A stretch of DNA of 64,000 nt. It comes from JABDIP01 sp965212545. GTDB lineage: Bacteria; Pseudomonadota; Alphaproteobacteria; DSM-16000; Inquilinaceae. The stretch spans positions 60,827-124,826 of the forward strand of contig CBDBVB010000037.1 of assembly GCA_965212545.1 (NCBI GenBank), written 5' to 3'. The notes beneath the pieces were generated by a model. The model searched no databases, was not told the origin of the DNA, and was given only the letters and a program-made list of their open reading frames with translations. Below are positions 32,569 to 42,856 of the stretch, one piece after another. Position 1 is the first letter of the stretch. Every line of letters begins with the position of its first letter. Made by a program: the position numbers and the translations under genes.

Positions 32569-33429
32569 TCAGGGCTGGGCCGCAAGTCCACCAACCCCGT
32601 GAGGCTCATCGTGCGTATCTTTCAACTGCTCGGCCGGTTTGGTGACGCGATCTTCCAACTCCGCGTTAAGACGGCGGACCTCCGACTCCGCGCGCGCCGC
32701 GTCGTCCTGCGCCGAGCGCACTTCCGCCAACTCACGGTTGCGGTCGCGGAGGTTCTGAAAGATGACGACCGCAGTGACCCCGGCCATCAGCACGACAAAG
32801 CCCAATATCACCGAGCGCGTGAGCCCGACGATCTGGCGAACCAGTCCCGCCATCTGCGTCATGTTCACATGGACTTCGATGGCGCCGTTGAAACGGCCGT
32901 TTTCCATGACCGCGGTGTAGGCCTCCGCCAGAACCGTGCCGGAGGGGAGTTCGAAATCGTTCCGTAGCGAGCCATCGCCGCCCGCCGCGGTTCCGCCATG
33001 CAGATCGGGCTCCAGATCGAAGAAACGACCGTCTTCCTGTAGCTTGATGAAAGTGCCGCCGCCCAGCACCACGTCGGACAGGTATGTATTGATGTCCCTG
33101 CGCCCGACCTCGCCCGGGACCGAAGACAGGACAATGAAGCCGGCACGATTGAAAAAGCGATAGCGCAGCACGTTGTTGGCCTCCGCCATGGCGGCGATCA
33201 GCCCTTCGTCCTCGTCGGTCACGCGGCCGTACAGCAGTATCTGGTTGAAGTCGGCGATATGGACTTCCGCGAACCGGGCCCAGTTGAAGACTTCTTGCTC
33301 CGCCTGTTTCTGGATCATGTAGGACTCGACCTGCCGGGCTCCGAACCAGGTCGAACCCAGCATGATCGTGGCGATCAGCAACAGTAGACAGACAAGCCGA
33401 AGGTCGCGTCGATGCAGTCTCGAAAACAT
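32569..33429 (-). CDS. Kinase-less paralogue of the membrane sensor (truncated)
   Basis: 286 residues. It has the same architecture as the N-terminal part of the kinase at 25168: a membrane segment (LVCLLLLIATIMLGSTWFGA), a periplasmic Cache-like sensor with matching motifs (NNVLRYRFFNRAGFIVLSSVPGEVG versus GNVYRYSFYNADGIIVVASRPGDLG, compared in parts), a second membrane segment and the start of the coiled coil (EVRRLNAELEDRV). Then the coiled coil breaks off with TKPAEQLKDTHDE and a short unrelated end. No HisKA or ATPase domain follows in any frame I checked. Either a decayed kinase or a stand-alone sensor that could pair with the intact kinase. Confidence 0.75.
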   Translation of the reverse strand: MFSRLHRRDLRLVCLLLLIATIMLGSTWFGARQVESYMIQKQAEQEVFNWARFAEVHIADFNQILLYGRVTDEDEGLIAAMAEANNVLRYRFFNRAGFIVLSSVPGEVGRRDINTYLSDVVLGGGTFIKLQEDGRFFDLEPDLHGGTAAGGDGSLRNDFELPSGTVLAEAYTAVMENGRFNGAIEVHVNMTQMAGLVRQIVGLTRSVILGFVVLMAGVTAVVIFQNLRDRNRELAEVRSAQDDAARAESEVRRLNAELEDRVTKPAEQLKDTHDEPHGVGGLAAQP

Positions 33430-33618
33430 GGCGTGTCATCCTCCCGGGCGGTCTACGCCCTTGCCAGAATCAAGCGCCCCCGAAGCATTTCTCTCGGCGC
33501 CCCGTACCTCGGACGGGGCGCGCGGAAATCGCTCTCCGACTCAACTTTCGGACGAGTTTGGTGAAATTTTAGTTAGATCCGAAGATCACGTTGTCGTCAT
33601 CGAATTGATCGTTTCCGA

Positions 33619-34212
33619 TCAGTCACATACGGCAGCATGCGATGAGCTGGGCTCAAGAATCTGCACGTCGAAAACGACGAGTTGCGCAATCGGGCCCGAC
33701 CACTTTTCGAACGCCCAATCGCCGGGCGCGACGGGACAGGTCTGGGTATAGAACAGATCCGGCGAGCCCGGCCGGTTGGCGGCAAGCCGGAACTTGACCG
33801 CATGCGGCAGCGGGTTTTCGATGCTGAAGATCATCTCGTTGCCGGCTTCGGAAAGGGTTTGCTCCAGACTGACCGTCAGGGTCCGGTCCGGGTCGCCATC
33901 GGCTTCGGCATAGCGCAGCGTCAGGAAGGGGTCGCCGTTATCGGCCGCCTCGACCTTGAGAGATTCGCCGGCAAGGACGTTGATCACGCCGTCGAGCACA
34001 TAGGGTCCGGGCGGAAGCACGCCTTCCAGCACAGCGCCGTCCTCGGTCCACAGGCGCACCGTGGTCGGCTCGCGACAGGCGACCTGCTCGCAGATGTCGT
34101 CCTTCGGCGCGCGCACGGTATCGTCTCCCGCGGCAATGGCCGGTGGCGAGAACAGTGCCGCGAAAAGCAGCGCGGCGGCGGAGATCGTTGGGAAATTGGC
34201 GTTGTCGCCCAT
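33619..34212 (-). CDS. Secreted beta-rich protein of unknown function, copy 1
   Basis: 197 residues from the ATG at 34212. Signal peptide ISAAALLFAALFSPPAIAA. The mature part shares a pattern with the lipoprotein at 35427: a CxxxxC-like pair near the start (CEQVACREP), then EDG, PYVLDGVINVLAGES, LRYAE, ENPLPHAVKFRLAAN and FYTQTC. Both look like beta-sandwich domains with one or two disulfides. It divides the sensory island from the phosphotransferase gene, from which it diverges. Function unknown. Confidence 0.7.
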   Translation of the reverse strand: MGDNANFPTISAAALLFAALFSPPAIAAGDDTVRAPKDDICEQVACREPTTVRLWTEDGAVLEGVLPPGPYVLDGVINVLAGESLKVEAADNGDPFLTLRYAEADGDPDRTLTVSLEQTLSEAGNEMIFSIENPLPHAVKFRLAANRPGSPDLFYTQTCPVAPGDWAFEKWSGPIAQLVVFDVQILEPSSSHAAVCD

Positions 34213-34327
34213 GGCTACCTGCACCCTGTTGTTGTTGTCGACCGTTCCTGGTCGTCTTGATTGATCGTACCTTACCAGACTGATCGACATCGTGGAACCG
34301 CGCCTAGCGGTCGCCTATCATCGGCCC

Positions 34328-35374
34328 ATGACAGAGACCCTGCGCCCGGTCCACCAGGCCCATCGCCTCGACGAGGCCCGGCTGGTGGAATTCCTATGCG
34401 ATCACCTGCCGGGCTTTGCCGCGCCGATGACGGTGCGACAGTTCGAGGGCGGACAGTCCAACCCGACCTTCCTGCTGGAGACCGCCGGCGGCAATTTCGT
34501 GCTGCGCAAGAAGCCGCCGGGCACGCTGTTGCCGTCGGCGCATCTGGTCGAGCGGGAATACCGCGTCATGACGGCGCTGAAGGACAGCGGCGTCCCGGTC
34601 CCGGCCATGCATCTGCTTTGCGAGGATACCGGCCTGATCGGCACCAGCTTCTATGTCATGGATCATGTCGCGGGCCGGGTATTCCGCGACCCGGCCTTGC
34701 CTGACGCCGCGTCGGGCGATCGGGCATTGCTCTACGATGCCATGAACGACGCGCTTGCCCGACTGCACGCGGTCGACTGGAGGGCCGCGGGCCTGGCCGA
34801 TTTCGGCAAGCCGGAAAACTACATCGCCCGGCAGACTAATCGCTGGAGCCGCCAGTACCGGGCCTCGCAGACCGAGGAGATCGCAGCCATGGACCGGCTG
34901 ATCGACTGGCTGCCGGGCAACCTTCCGGCCGACGGGGAGGTGTCGATCGCCCATGGCGATTTCCGCCTGGAGAACCTGATCTTCCACCCCAGCAAGCCGG
35001 AAGTCGTGGCGGTCCTCGACTGGGAACTCTCGACCCTCGGCCACCCGCTGTCGGATTTGGCCTACAACTGCATGACCTATCGTTTCCCGGCCGAAGGTCT
35101 CTCCTTCCCCGGCCTCGGCGGGCTGGACTTGGCGGCGCTTGGCATTCCGTCGGAAGCGGACTATGTCGCCGCCTATTGCCGCCGCACCGGGCGCGACGCC
35201 GTCGCGGACTGGAGCGTCTTTCTCGCCTTCTCGCTGTTCCGCATGGCGGCCATCCTGCAGGGCGTCTACGCCCGCGCCCTGCAGGGCAACGCCGCCTCGG
35301 AGAAGGCCGCCAGGATGGGCCGCATGCCGGCGCTGCTGGCCGGCATCGCGTGGGAAATTGCCGAAGGCAGGTGA
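34328..35374 (+). CDS. Phosphotransferase of the acyl-CoA-dehydrogenase-associated APH family
   Basis: 348 residues from the ATG at 34328. Aminoglycoside-phosphotransferase fold: FEGGQSNPTFLLET (nucleotide loop), FVLRKKPPG (ATP lysine), the catalytic loop SIAHGDFRLENLIF and the metal motif VVAVLDWELSTLGHPLSDLAY. This subfamily is usually next to, or fused with, an acyl-CoA dehydrogenase, as in human ACAD10/11, where the kinase phosphorylates 4-hydroxy-fatty acyl groups before elimination. An acyl-CoA dehydrogenase lies at 36005-37201 on the other strand, which fits. Confidence 0.9.
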   Translation: MTETLRPVHQAHRLDEARLVEFLCDHLPGFAAPMTVRQFEGGQSNPTFLLETAGGNFVLRKKPPGTLLPSAHLVEREYRVMTALKDSGVPVPAMHLLCEDTGLIGTSFYVMDHVAGRVFRDPALPDAASGDRALLYDAMNDALARLHAVDWRAAGLADFGKPENYIARQTNRWSRQYRASQTEEIAAMDRLIDWLPGNLPADGEVSIAHGDFRLENLIFHPSKPEVVAVLDWELSTLGHPLSDLAYNCMTYRFPAEGLSFPGLGGLDLAALGIPSEADYVAAYCRRTGRDAVADWSVFLAFSLFRMAAILQGVYARALQGNAASEKAARMGRMPALLAGIAWEIAEGR

Positions 35375-35426
35375 GCGTCGACGAATTCGGACGGCCGAAG
35401 CCGCCGTTAGGACGCCAGTCGAGAAT

Positions 35427-36004
35427 CTACCTGCAGCGTCTGTCGGGAATGATCGTCGAGGCCGCAAACGCAACGTCGTGGATCAACACGGCGTCGACTC
35501 CGCCGACCCAATCGACCGTTCCGCGCTGGGAACCCCGGACGACGCAGAACACCTGATCGGCGGGCTGATAGGCACCATTGCGGCGCGCCGCCACTTGAAA
35601 CTGGACGTCCCTCGACAAGGGATTCTCGAACTCCAGCACGACGAAGCCACCTTGCCGATCGAGTCTCAGATCGAACGTCCTGACAGGAGATTGGGTCTCG
35701 CCAAGGTAGACCAGGTCGACGATCCGATCCTGTGCCACGGTCGGTGCAACGCGGAACGCCTCGCCGGACAGGATGCTGATCCGGCCCTCGTATACATATG
35801 GGTCGTCGGCGACCGGCACCTGAACGCGGGTGCCGTCTTCCGCCTCCATGAGGACGTACCGCACCGGCCGGCATACCACCTCGGAACACGCTTCCACGAA
35901 GGCCCGCCGCTCCGGGGCAACCGGATCGATGTCCGAAGCGCACCCGATCAGGAGCAGGCAACATGCGCCGGCCGACAGAGCCTTCAGAACCATCGGAGAA
36001 GGCA

Positions 36005-36008
<4 letters not shown>
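35427..36008 (-). CDS. Lipoprotein of unknown function, paralogue of 33619
   Basis: 193 residues with a lipobox (ACCLLLIGC) right after a short hydrophobic segment. The body has the same order of motifs as the secreted protein at 33619: CSEVVCRPV, AEDGTRV, PYVYEGRISILSGEAF, LVYLGE, ENPLSRDVQFQVAARRNG and QVFCVVRG. Its ATG overlaps the stop of the acyl-CoA dehydrogenase gene by four bases, so the two are translated together, an odd pairing of a cytosolic enzyme with an envelope lipoprotein. Function unknown. Confidence 0.75.
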
Positions 36009-37201
<1,193 letters not shown>

Positions 37202-37472
37202 CAGCGTCCGCATGCCGGATGGAGTTTGCCGCCTGCAATTCTCGGCTAGCTTCCCATGGCGCCAAAGCCCGAACAAGACGTGCATGGGGTACCGGTCCGC
37301 CCGACCGTGGAATGCTGGGCCTCAATCGATACTGGCATCGTCATGGACGACGTGGATAATCGTCGCCTGCAGGTTCGGCCCAATGCCGATCCCGTCGGCG
37401 AGGCGCTGGGCCGGTCGGCATGCGAGAGTGTGAGCATAACCCGGTCGTTCGAACCAACGGAGTGATGAGCGG

Positions 37473-38300
37473 ATGGAACTGAAAAGCATCGTGGTCACCG
37501 CCGCCACCGATCCGCGGTATCTGGACCGGCTCGATCTCGCCTTCTCACTGGCCGATGTGCATGGTGCCCATATCACGGTCGTTCACGTGTTGCCCTCTCC
37601 CCAAGACGTGCCGACATCGGGCCGGGCCGCCTCGGCCGCCTATATCGCGGCACGCCTGGAAACCGCACGCGAGCACGGCAAGGAGCTTGAACAGGAGACC
37701 TTGGATCACGCCAAGTCGAAGAACGTACCGATCGACTGGGTGTCCGGTTCCGAAGGTCTGCGCCAGACCATTGCGCACGAAGCGCTGCTGGCCGACCTGA
37801 CCATCGTCGGGCGCAGCGAAAACAGCAATTTCGAAGACTGGGTCCGCGATCACCTCGTCGACTACCTGACCCGGGCCGTCGACTGTCCGGTGCTCTATGC
37901 ACCGCCGAGCGGCGATTATCCGCCGCTATGCAAGCGCGTGATGATCGCCTGGGATGGATCGAACCCGGCGATGCGCGCGGCGCGGGCCGCCCTGCCGGTC
38001 CTTCACATGGCGGACTCCGTGCATATCGTGTCCCTGGATGCCGGCACGCAGACGCCGGCGGAGGCCGGGGGAGCCCTGGTGGGGTATTTGGCCCAGCACG
38101 GTATCGAGGCCAGCCTTCACGGCAACGAGACCACTGAAACCGCGACCGGCGACGCGTTGCTGGCGATGGCGGATCATCTCGACGCCGACCTGATCGTGAT
38201 GGGTGCGCACAGCAAGCCGAAATTGCGCGAAGTGCTGTTTGGCAGCGTGACCCGAACCGTACTGACGGAGGCCACGAAGCCGATCCTGTTGTCCGGCTGA
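37473..38300 (+). CDS. Universal stress protein, tandem UspA domains
   Basis: 275 residues with two Usp folds (about 1-145 and 150-275). The second has the ATP-binding pattern GAHSKPKLREVLFGSVT (G-x2-G-like loop followed by Gly-Ser); the first is more diverged (VGRSENSNFEDWVRDHLVDY) and may not bind nucleotide. Cytosolic proteins of this class help survival in stress and starvation. It stands alone about 100 bases upstream of the efflux genes and diverges from the acyl-CoA dehydrogenase. Confidence 0.92.
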   Translation: MELKSIVVTAATDPRYLDRLDLAFSLADVHGAHITVVHVLPSPQDVPTSGRAASAAYIAARLETAREHGKELEQETLDHAKSKNVPIDWVSGSEGLRQTIAHEALLADLTIVGRSENSNFEDWVRDHLVDYLTRAVDCPVLYAPPSGDYPPLCKRVMIAWDGSNPAMRAARAALPVLHMADSVHIVSLDAGTQTPAEAGGALVGYLAQHGIEASLHGNETTETATGDALLAMADHLDADLIVMGAHSKPKLREVLFGSVTRTVLTEATKPILLSG

Positions 38301-38405
38301 GCGCCCGCGAACCTGCTTCCGTAGCAAGCACCGCCTGCCGCCCGGTGCGCGACTGAACAATATTGGCCAAGCGGCCTTGTGTGCTAGCATTGCGGCCAAA
38401 TCCGC

Positions 38406-39587
38406 ATGGGGAGAAAAACATTGCGGCAGAATGGGTTAGGTTGGGCGGCCGCTGCACTGATTGGCGGCGCGGCTATGCTTGCCGGTTGCGAGGAAGGGCC
38501 GGTTCAACCGCAGGCCGCGGCCGAACCGGCCTCTGTCAGGGTCATCAACGTGCAGCGGCAGGAAGTCCGGGAGCAGGTAGAGTTCGTCGGCCGCGTGCAG
38601 GCCATCGAACGGGTGGAGTTGCGGGCGCGGATCGAGGGGTTCCTGGAAGAGCGGACGTTCCGCGAGGGCCAGTTCGTAGAAGCGGGCACGGTGATGTTCC
38701 GGATCGAACCGGACACCTTCGAGGCCGAGGTCGAGCTTGCCCGCGCCGGGGTCGCCGCCGCCGGGGCCCAGAAGGTGGAAGCGGACGCCAATCTGGCCCG
38801 GGCCCTGCAACTGATCGAGCGCGGCAATATCGCCGAGAAGAGCGTCGACGAGGCAAGGGCATTGGCACAGACGACCGAAGCGGCTGTGCTCGCCCGCTCC
38901 GCCGAACTCCGCCAGGCGGAGATCGATCTCAGCTACACCGCGATCACGACACCGATTGCCGGCCGTGTCAGTCGGGAGGCGTACAGCGTCGGCAATCTCG
39001 TCGCGCCCGAGAGCGGTCCGCTGGCGACGGTGACGAGCCTGGATCCGATCTCGGTGGTCTTCTCGATCAGCGAGGCGGATCTGCTGAGATCTCAGCAGGA
39101 CCGCTTGGCGCGCGGCGAAGATACAAGCGATATCCGCGACGGGGAGGGGTCGAGTATCGTACCCCGGTTGGAATTGCCGGGCGGCACGGTCTACGAGCAC
39201 GCCGGCACCATCGACTTTCTTGGCGCGGAGGTCGACCCCGCTACCGGCACAATTCCGGTGCGCGCCATCTTTGCTAACCCGAACGCACTTCTGCTGCATG
39301 GCCAGTTCGCGACCGTCTTGCTGTCGCAGCAGGAGACCGAAAGCAAGATCGTGATCCCGGTCTCGGCCGTTCAGGAGGACCAGGTCGGGCCCTTCGTCCT
39401 GGTGCTGAACGACGAAAAGGCAGCCGAGATTCGGCGGATCGAGCGGGGCCAGACCCAGGAGGTCGATCTGATCGTCGAACAGGGGCTGGAAGAGGGCGAG
39501 GTGGTCATCGTCGACGGGCTGCAGAAGATACGGCCGGGCGTTCCCGTGACGCCGGTATTCCGCGACGGCGATCCTCTGGACTCGTAG
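38406..39587 (+). CDS. RND efflux periplasmic adaptor (membrane fusion protein)
   Basis: 393 residues. Lipoprotein signal (IGGAAMLAGC), then the adaptor order: barrel-lipoyl half (VEFVGRVQAIERVELRARI), helical hairpin (about 100-165), second lipoyl half (LSYTAITTPIAGRVSREAYS), beta-barrel and membrane-proximal domain (IPVSAVQEDQVGPFVLV). It links the inner-membrane pump to an outer-membrane channel, which is not encoded here. It is followed 6 bases later by the pump gene. Confidence 0.93.
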   Translation: MGRKTLRQNGLGWAAAALIGGAAMLAGCEEGPVQPQAAAEPASVRVINVQRQEVREQVEFVGRVQAIERVELRARIEGFLEERTFREGQFVEAGTVMFRIEPDTFEAEVELARAGVAAAGAQKVEADANLARALQLIERGNIAEKSVDEARALAQTTEAAVLARSAELRQAEIDLSYTAITTPIAGRVSREAYSVGNLVAPESGPLATVTSLDPISVVFSISEADLLRSQQDRLARGEDTSDIRDGEGSSIVPRLELPGGTVYEHAGTIDFLGAEVDPATGTIPVRAIFANPNALLLHGQFATVLLSQQETESKIVIPVSAVQEDQVGPFVLVLNDEKAAEIRRIERGQTQEVDLIVEQGLEEGEVVIVDGLQKIRPGVPVTPVFRDGDPLDS

Positions 39588-39593
39588 GCCGCC

Positions 39594-42500
39594 ATGTTCT
39601 CCGCCTTCTTCATTGATCGGCCGAAATTCGCGCTGGTGATCTCGATCGTCATGGTAACGGTCGGGCTCATCGCGCTCCGGGCGCTTCCGGTCGCCCAGTT
39701 CCCCGACATGGTGCCGCCGCAGGTGCAGGTCAGCACCAGCTATCCTGGCGCCAATGCCAAGGTTGTCGAGCAGACCGTTGCGCAGCAGATCGAGGGCGAA
39801 GTCAACGGCGTCGAAGGCATGATCTATATGTCGTCGACCAGCGGCAATGACGGCAGCTACAACCTGACCGTCACCTTCGAGGTCGGCACCGACCCGGACA
39901 TCGCCGCCGTTCTGGTGCAGAACCGCGTCGCCCAGGCAGCCGCCAAGCTTCCCGAAGAGGTCAACCGCCAGGGAGTCCAGACCGAAAAGAAATCGACCTC
40001 TCTGCTGATGGTCGTGAACCTGCTGTCGCCGGATGGCACCTTCGACAGCCTGTTCCTCAACAATTACAGCCTGATCAATGTCGTCGACGCGCTGACCCGC
40101 CTGCCCGGCGTCGGCAGCGCTTCGATCATCGGGAAGCCGGATTACAGCATGCGGATCTGGATGGATCCGGATCGCATGACCGGATTCGGGCTCACGGCGA
40201 CCGACGTCGTCGACGCCGTGCGCGCCCAGAATGTCCAGGCTTCCGCCGGGCAGATCGGCGCGCCGCCGGGGCCGAACACCCAGCAAACGCAATACACGCT
40301 TGAGGCGCAGGGTCGATTGACAAGCGTCGCGGAGTTCGACGACATCATCTTGCGCGCCAATCCGGATGGCACGACGATCCGCGTCAGCGATATCGGACGC
40401 ACCGAACTCGGTGCCGAATCGTACGGTTTCAGCCCGCTGGTCAACGGCGAGCCTACGGGCATGGTCATGATCTACCAATCGCCCGGGGCCAACGCTCTGG
40501 AGGTGGCAGGGCGGGTACGCGCCGAGATGGATCGGCTGGCGGAGCGGTTCCCCGACGATCTCACCTACGAGGTCTACTTCGACACCACGGATTTCGTGCG
40601 CGCCTCGATCGACGAGGTGATCACGACCTTGATAATCGCGATCACGCTGGTCATCCTCGTGGTGTTCGTGTTCCTGCAGGATTGGCGCACCACGCTGATT
40701 CCCACGGTGGCGATTCCCGTTTCGCTGATCGGCACATTCGCGGTGCTGCAGGCGCTGGGCTTCTCGCTCAACACGATCTCGCTGTTCGGGTTGATTCTCG
40801 CCATCGGCATCGTGGTCGACGACGCCATCGTCGTCGTCGAGAACGTGCAGCGTCTGATGGACGAGGAAGGGCTGGAGCCGAAAGAGGCGACACGCAAGGC
40901 GATGGGCGAGATCAGCGGCGCGGTGGTGGCCACCACGCTGGTGCTGCTGGCGGTGTTCGTGCCGACGGCCTTTATCCCGGGCATCACCGGGCGGCTCTAC
41001 GTGCAGTTCGCGGTCACCATCTCGGTCGCCGTGTCGCTGTCGTCGATCAACGCGCTGACGCTGAGCCCGGCGCTCTGCGCGCTGCTGTTGAAGCCCGGCG
41101 TCGGCCTCGCCAAGCGCGGCCCACTGCATTGGTTCAATCTGGCCTTCGAGAAGACGCGGGCCGGCTATGACAGCATCGTCCGCCTGTTGCTGCGGCGAGC
41201 GGCGATCGCCCTGGTGCTGCTGCTCGCCGTCTTCGGCGGCACCTTTGTGCTGTTCCGCACCCTGCCGACAAGCTTCATCCCGTTCGAAGACCAGGGCTAC
41301 TTCATGGTCGAGGTCCAGCTGCCACCGGGCGCATCGAAAGCGCGGACCGAAGCCGTCGTTGAAGAGGTGCTGAACCACGTGCTCGCCTTCGACGGCGTCG
41401 ACGTCACCCTGACCGGCGCCGGCTACAGCCTGATCAGCGGCGCCAATGCGCCGAATTCCGGCTTCGTGATCGCCGTTCTGGCGCCCTGGGGCGAGCGCAG
41501 CGATCCGGCGCAGCACGTCGATGCCCTGGTCGACCGGGTCCGGCGGGAGTTGGCGACTCTGCCGCAAGCGATCGTATTGCCTTACAACGTACCGCCGATT
41601 CCCGGGCTCGGCACAACCGGCGGCCTGGAAATGGAGCTTCAGGATCTCGGCGGACGCACGCCGCAGGATCTGGCGGCGGCGCTCGGATCGCTGATCCTGA
41701 GTGCCAACGCGACGCCTGAGATCGGCTCGGCCTTCAGCACCTTCCGGGCCGACTCGCCACAGCTCTTCGTCGATGTCGACCGCCAAAAGGCCGAGACCCT
41801 GGGCATCCCGCTGGCCGATATCTTCACCACGCTGCAAGCTAATCTTGGATCGATCTATATTAATGATTTCAATGTGTTCGGGAGAAATTATAAAGTCATA
41901 ACGCAGGCTGAGGCGCAGTATCGCAGCCGCATCGGGGACGTGCGGCGGCTGTATGTCCGCAGCGCCGCCGGCGAGATGGTGCCCCTGTCCACGCTGGTCA
42001 CCGTCCGGACGGTGCTCGGGACCGAGGTCCTGCGCCGCTACAACCTGTTCCGCAGCGCATCGGTCAGCGCCGCCCCGGCGCCGGGCTTCGCCACCGGACA
42101 GGCGATCACGGCGATCGAGAACACCGCCGCCACCGCGCTGCCGGACGGCTTTGCGGTCGAGTGGACCGGCACGACCTTCCAGGAATTGCAGGCCGGCGGG
42201 TCGGCCGCCGCGATCTTCGGCATGGCGATCCTGTTCGCCTATCTGTTCCTGGTGGCGCAATACGAGAGCTGGTCGATGCCGGCGGCGATCATCCTGTCTG
42301 TGCCGATCTCCTTGATGGGCGCGTTGCTGGCCGTCGTGGTCACCGGCACCAGCATCAGCATCTACACCCAGATCGGCCTGGTGATGTTGATCGGCCTCGC
42401 CAGTAAGAACGCCATCCTGATCGTCGAGTTCGCCATGCAGCGCCGCGCCGAGGGAGCGTCGATCTTCGACGCCGCCGCGGATGCCGCCTCGCTGCGCTTC

Positions 42501-42815
42501 CGGGCGGTGATGATGACGGCCTTGTCCTTCGTGCTCGGCATCCTGCCGCTTGTCGTGGCGACCGGCGCCGGAGCCGTCAGCCGGCGGGCGCTGGGCAGCG
42601 CGATCCTGGGCGGCATGCTGGCCGCCATCGTGGTCGGCCTCATTCTGTTGCCGGCATTGTATTTGGTGCTGCAGCACACGCGCGAAAGGTTCAAGGGGAC
42701 CAGCGCGGCGGGCGGGAAATCGACCCCGGGGCCACCGGAGAGCGAACCGCCGCAGCCACCCAAAACGGCGCCCCGTCCGGACCTGCCGCCGGAGACCGCT
42801 CCTGCCGCCGAATAG
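39594..42815 (+). CDS. RND multidrug efflux transporter (HAE1/AcrB type)
   Basis: 1073 residues, normal for the family. Twelve membrane segments in two halves, each with a large periplasmic loop. The proton-relay aspartates are in GIVVDDAIVVVENVQR (TM4), and the matching lysine region is in GLASKNAILIVEFA (TM10). Other signatures: GRLYVQFAVTISVAVSLSSI and AGFATGQAI-type loop. It should expel hydrophobic toxins with the adaptor upstream. A run at about 41835-41905, in the conserved YINDFNVFGRNYKV segment, is unusually AT-rich and uses codons such as AGA, ATA, AAT and AAA that are rare elsewhere in the gene. The C-terminal 35 residues are a Pro-rich tail. Confidence 0.95.
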   Translation: MFSAFFIDRPKFALVISIVMVTVGLIALRALPVAQFPDMVPPQVQVSTSYPGANAKVVEQTVAQQIEGEVNGVEGMIYMSSTSGNDGSYNLTVTFEVGTDPDIAAVLVQNRVAQAAAKLPEEVNRQGVQTEKKSTSLLMVVNLLSPDGTFDSLFLNNYSLINVVDALTRLPGVGSASIIGKPDYSMRIWMDPDRMTGFGLTATDVVDAVRAQNVQASAGQIGAPPGPNTQQTQYTLEAQGRLTSVAEFDDIILRANPDGTTIRVSDIGRTELGAESYGFSPLVNGEPTGMVMIYQSPGANALEVAGRVRAEMDRLAERFPDDLTYEVYFDTTDFVRASIDEVITTLIIAITLVILVVFVFLQDWRTTLIPTVAIPVSLIGTFAVLQALGFSLNTISLFGLILAIGIVVDDAIVVVENVQRLMDEEGLEPKEATRKAMGEISGAVVATTLVLLAVFVPTAFIPGITGRLYVQFAVTISVAVSLSSINALTLSPALCALLLKPGVGLAKRGPLHWFNLAFEKTRAGYDSIVRLLLRRAAIALVLLLAVFGGTFVLFRTLPTSFIPFEDQGYFMVEVQLPPGASKARTEAVVEEVLNHVLAFDGVDVTLTGAGYSLISGANAPNSGFVIAVLAPWGERSDPAQHVDALVDRVRRELATLPQAIVLPYNVPPIPGLGTTGGLEMELQDLGGRTPQDLAAALGSLILSANATPEIGSAFSTFRADSPQLFVDVDRQKAETLGIPLADIFTTLQANLGSIYINDFNVFGRNYKVITQAEAQYRSRIGDVRRLYVRSAAGEMVPLSTLVTVRTVLGTEVLRRYNLFRSASVSAAPAPGFATGQAITAIENTAATALPDGFAVEWTGTTFQELQAGGSAAAIFGMAILFAYLFLVAQYESWSMPAAIILSVPISLMGALLAVVVTGTSISIYTQIGLVMLIGLASKNAILIVEFAMQRRAEGASIFDAAADAASLRFRAVMMTALSFVLGILPLVVATGAGAVSRRALGSAILGGMLAAIVVGLILLPALYLVLQHTRERFKGTSAAGGKSTPGPPESEPPQPPKTAPRPDLPPETAPAAE

Positions 42816-42856
42816 GCAGCCGGCACCGGTTTACCCCACCCGGCCGAGGAGCCGCC

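Noticed and set aside
38436..42677. A 1413-codon open frame antisense to the adaptor and RND pump genes
   Set aside because: It mirrors the codon periodicity of the pump genes, is full of His/Gln/Arg/Asp runs and has no domain. Long antisense frames are expected in GC-rich coding DNA.
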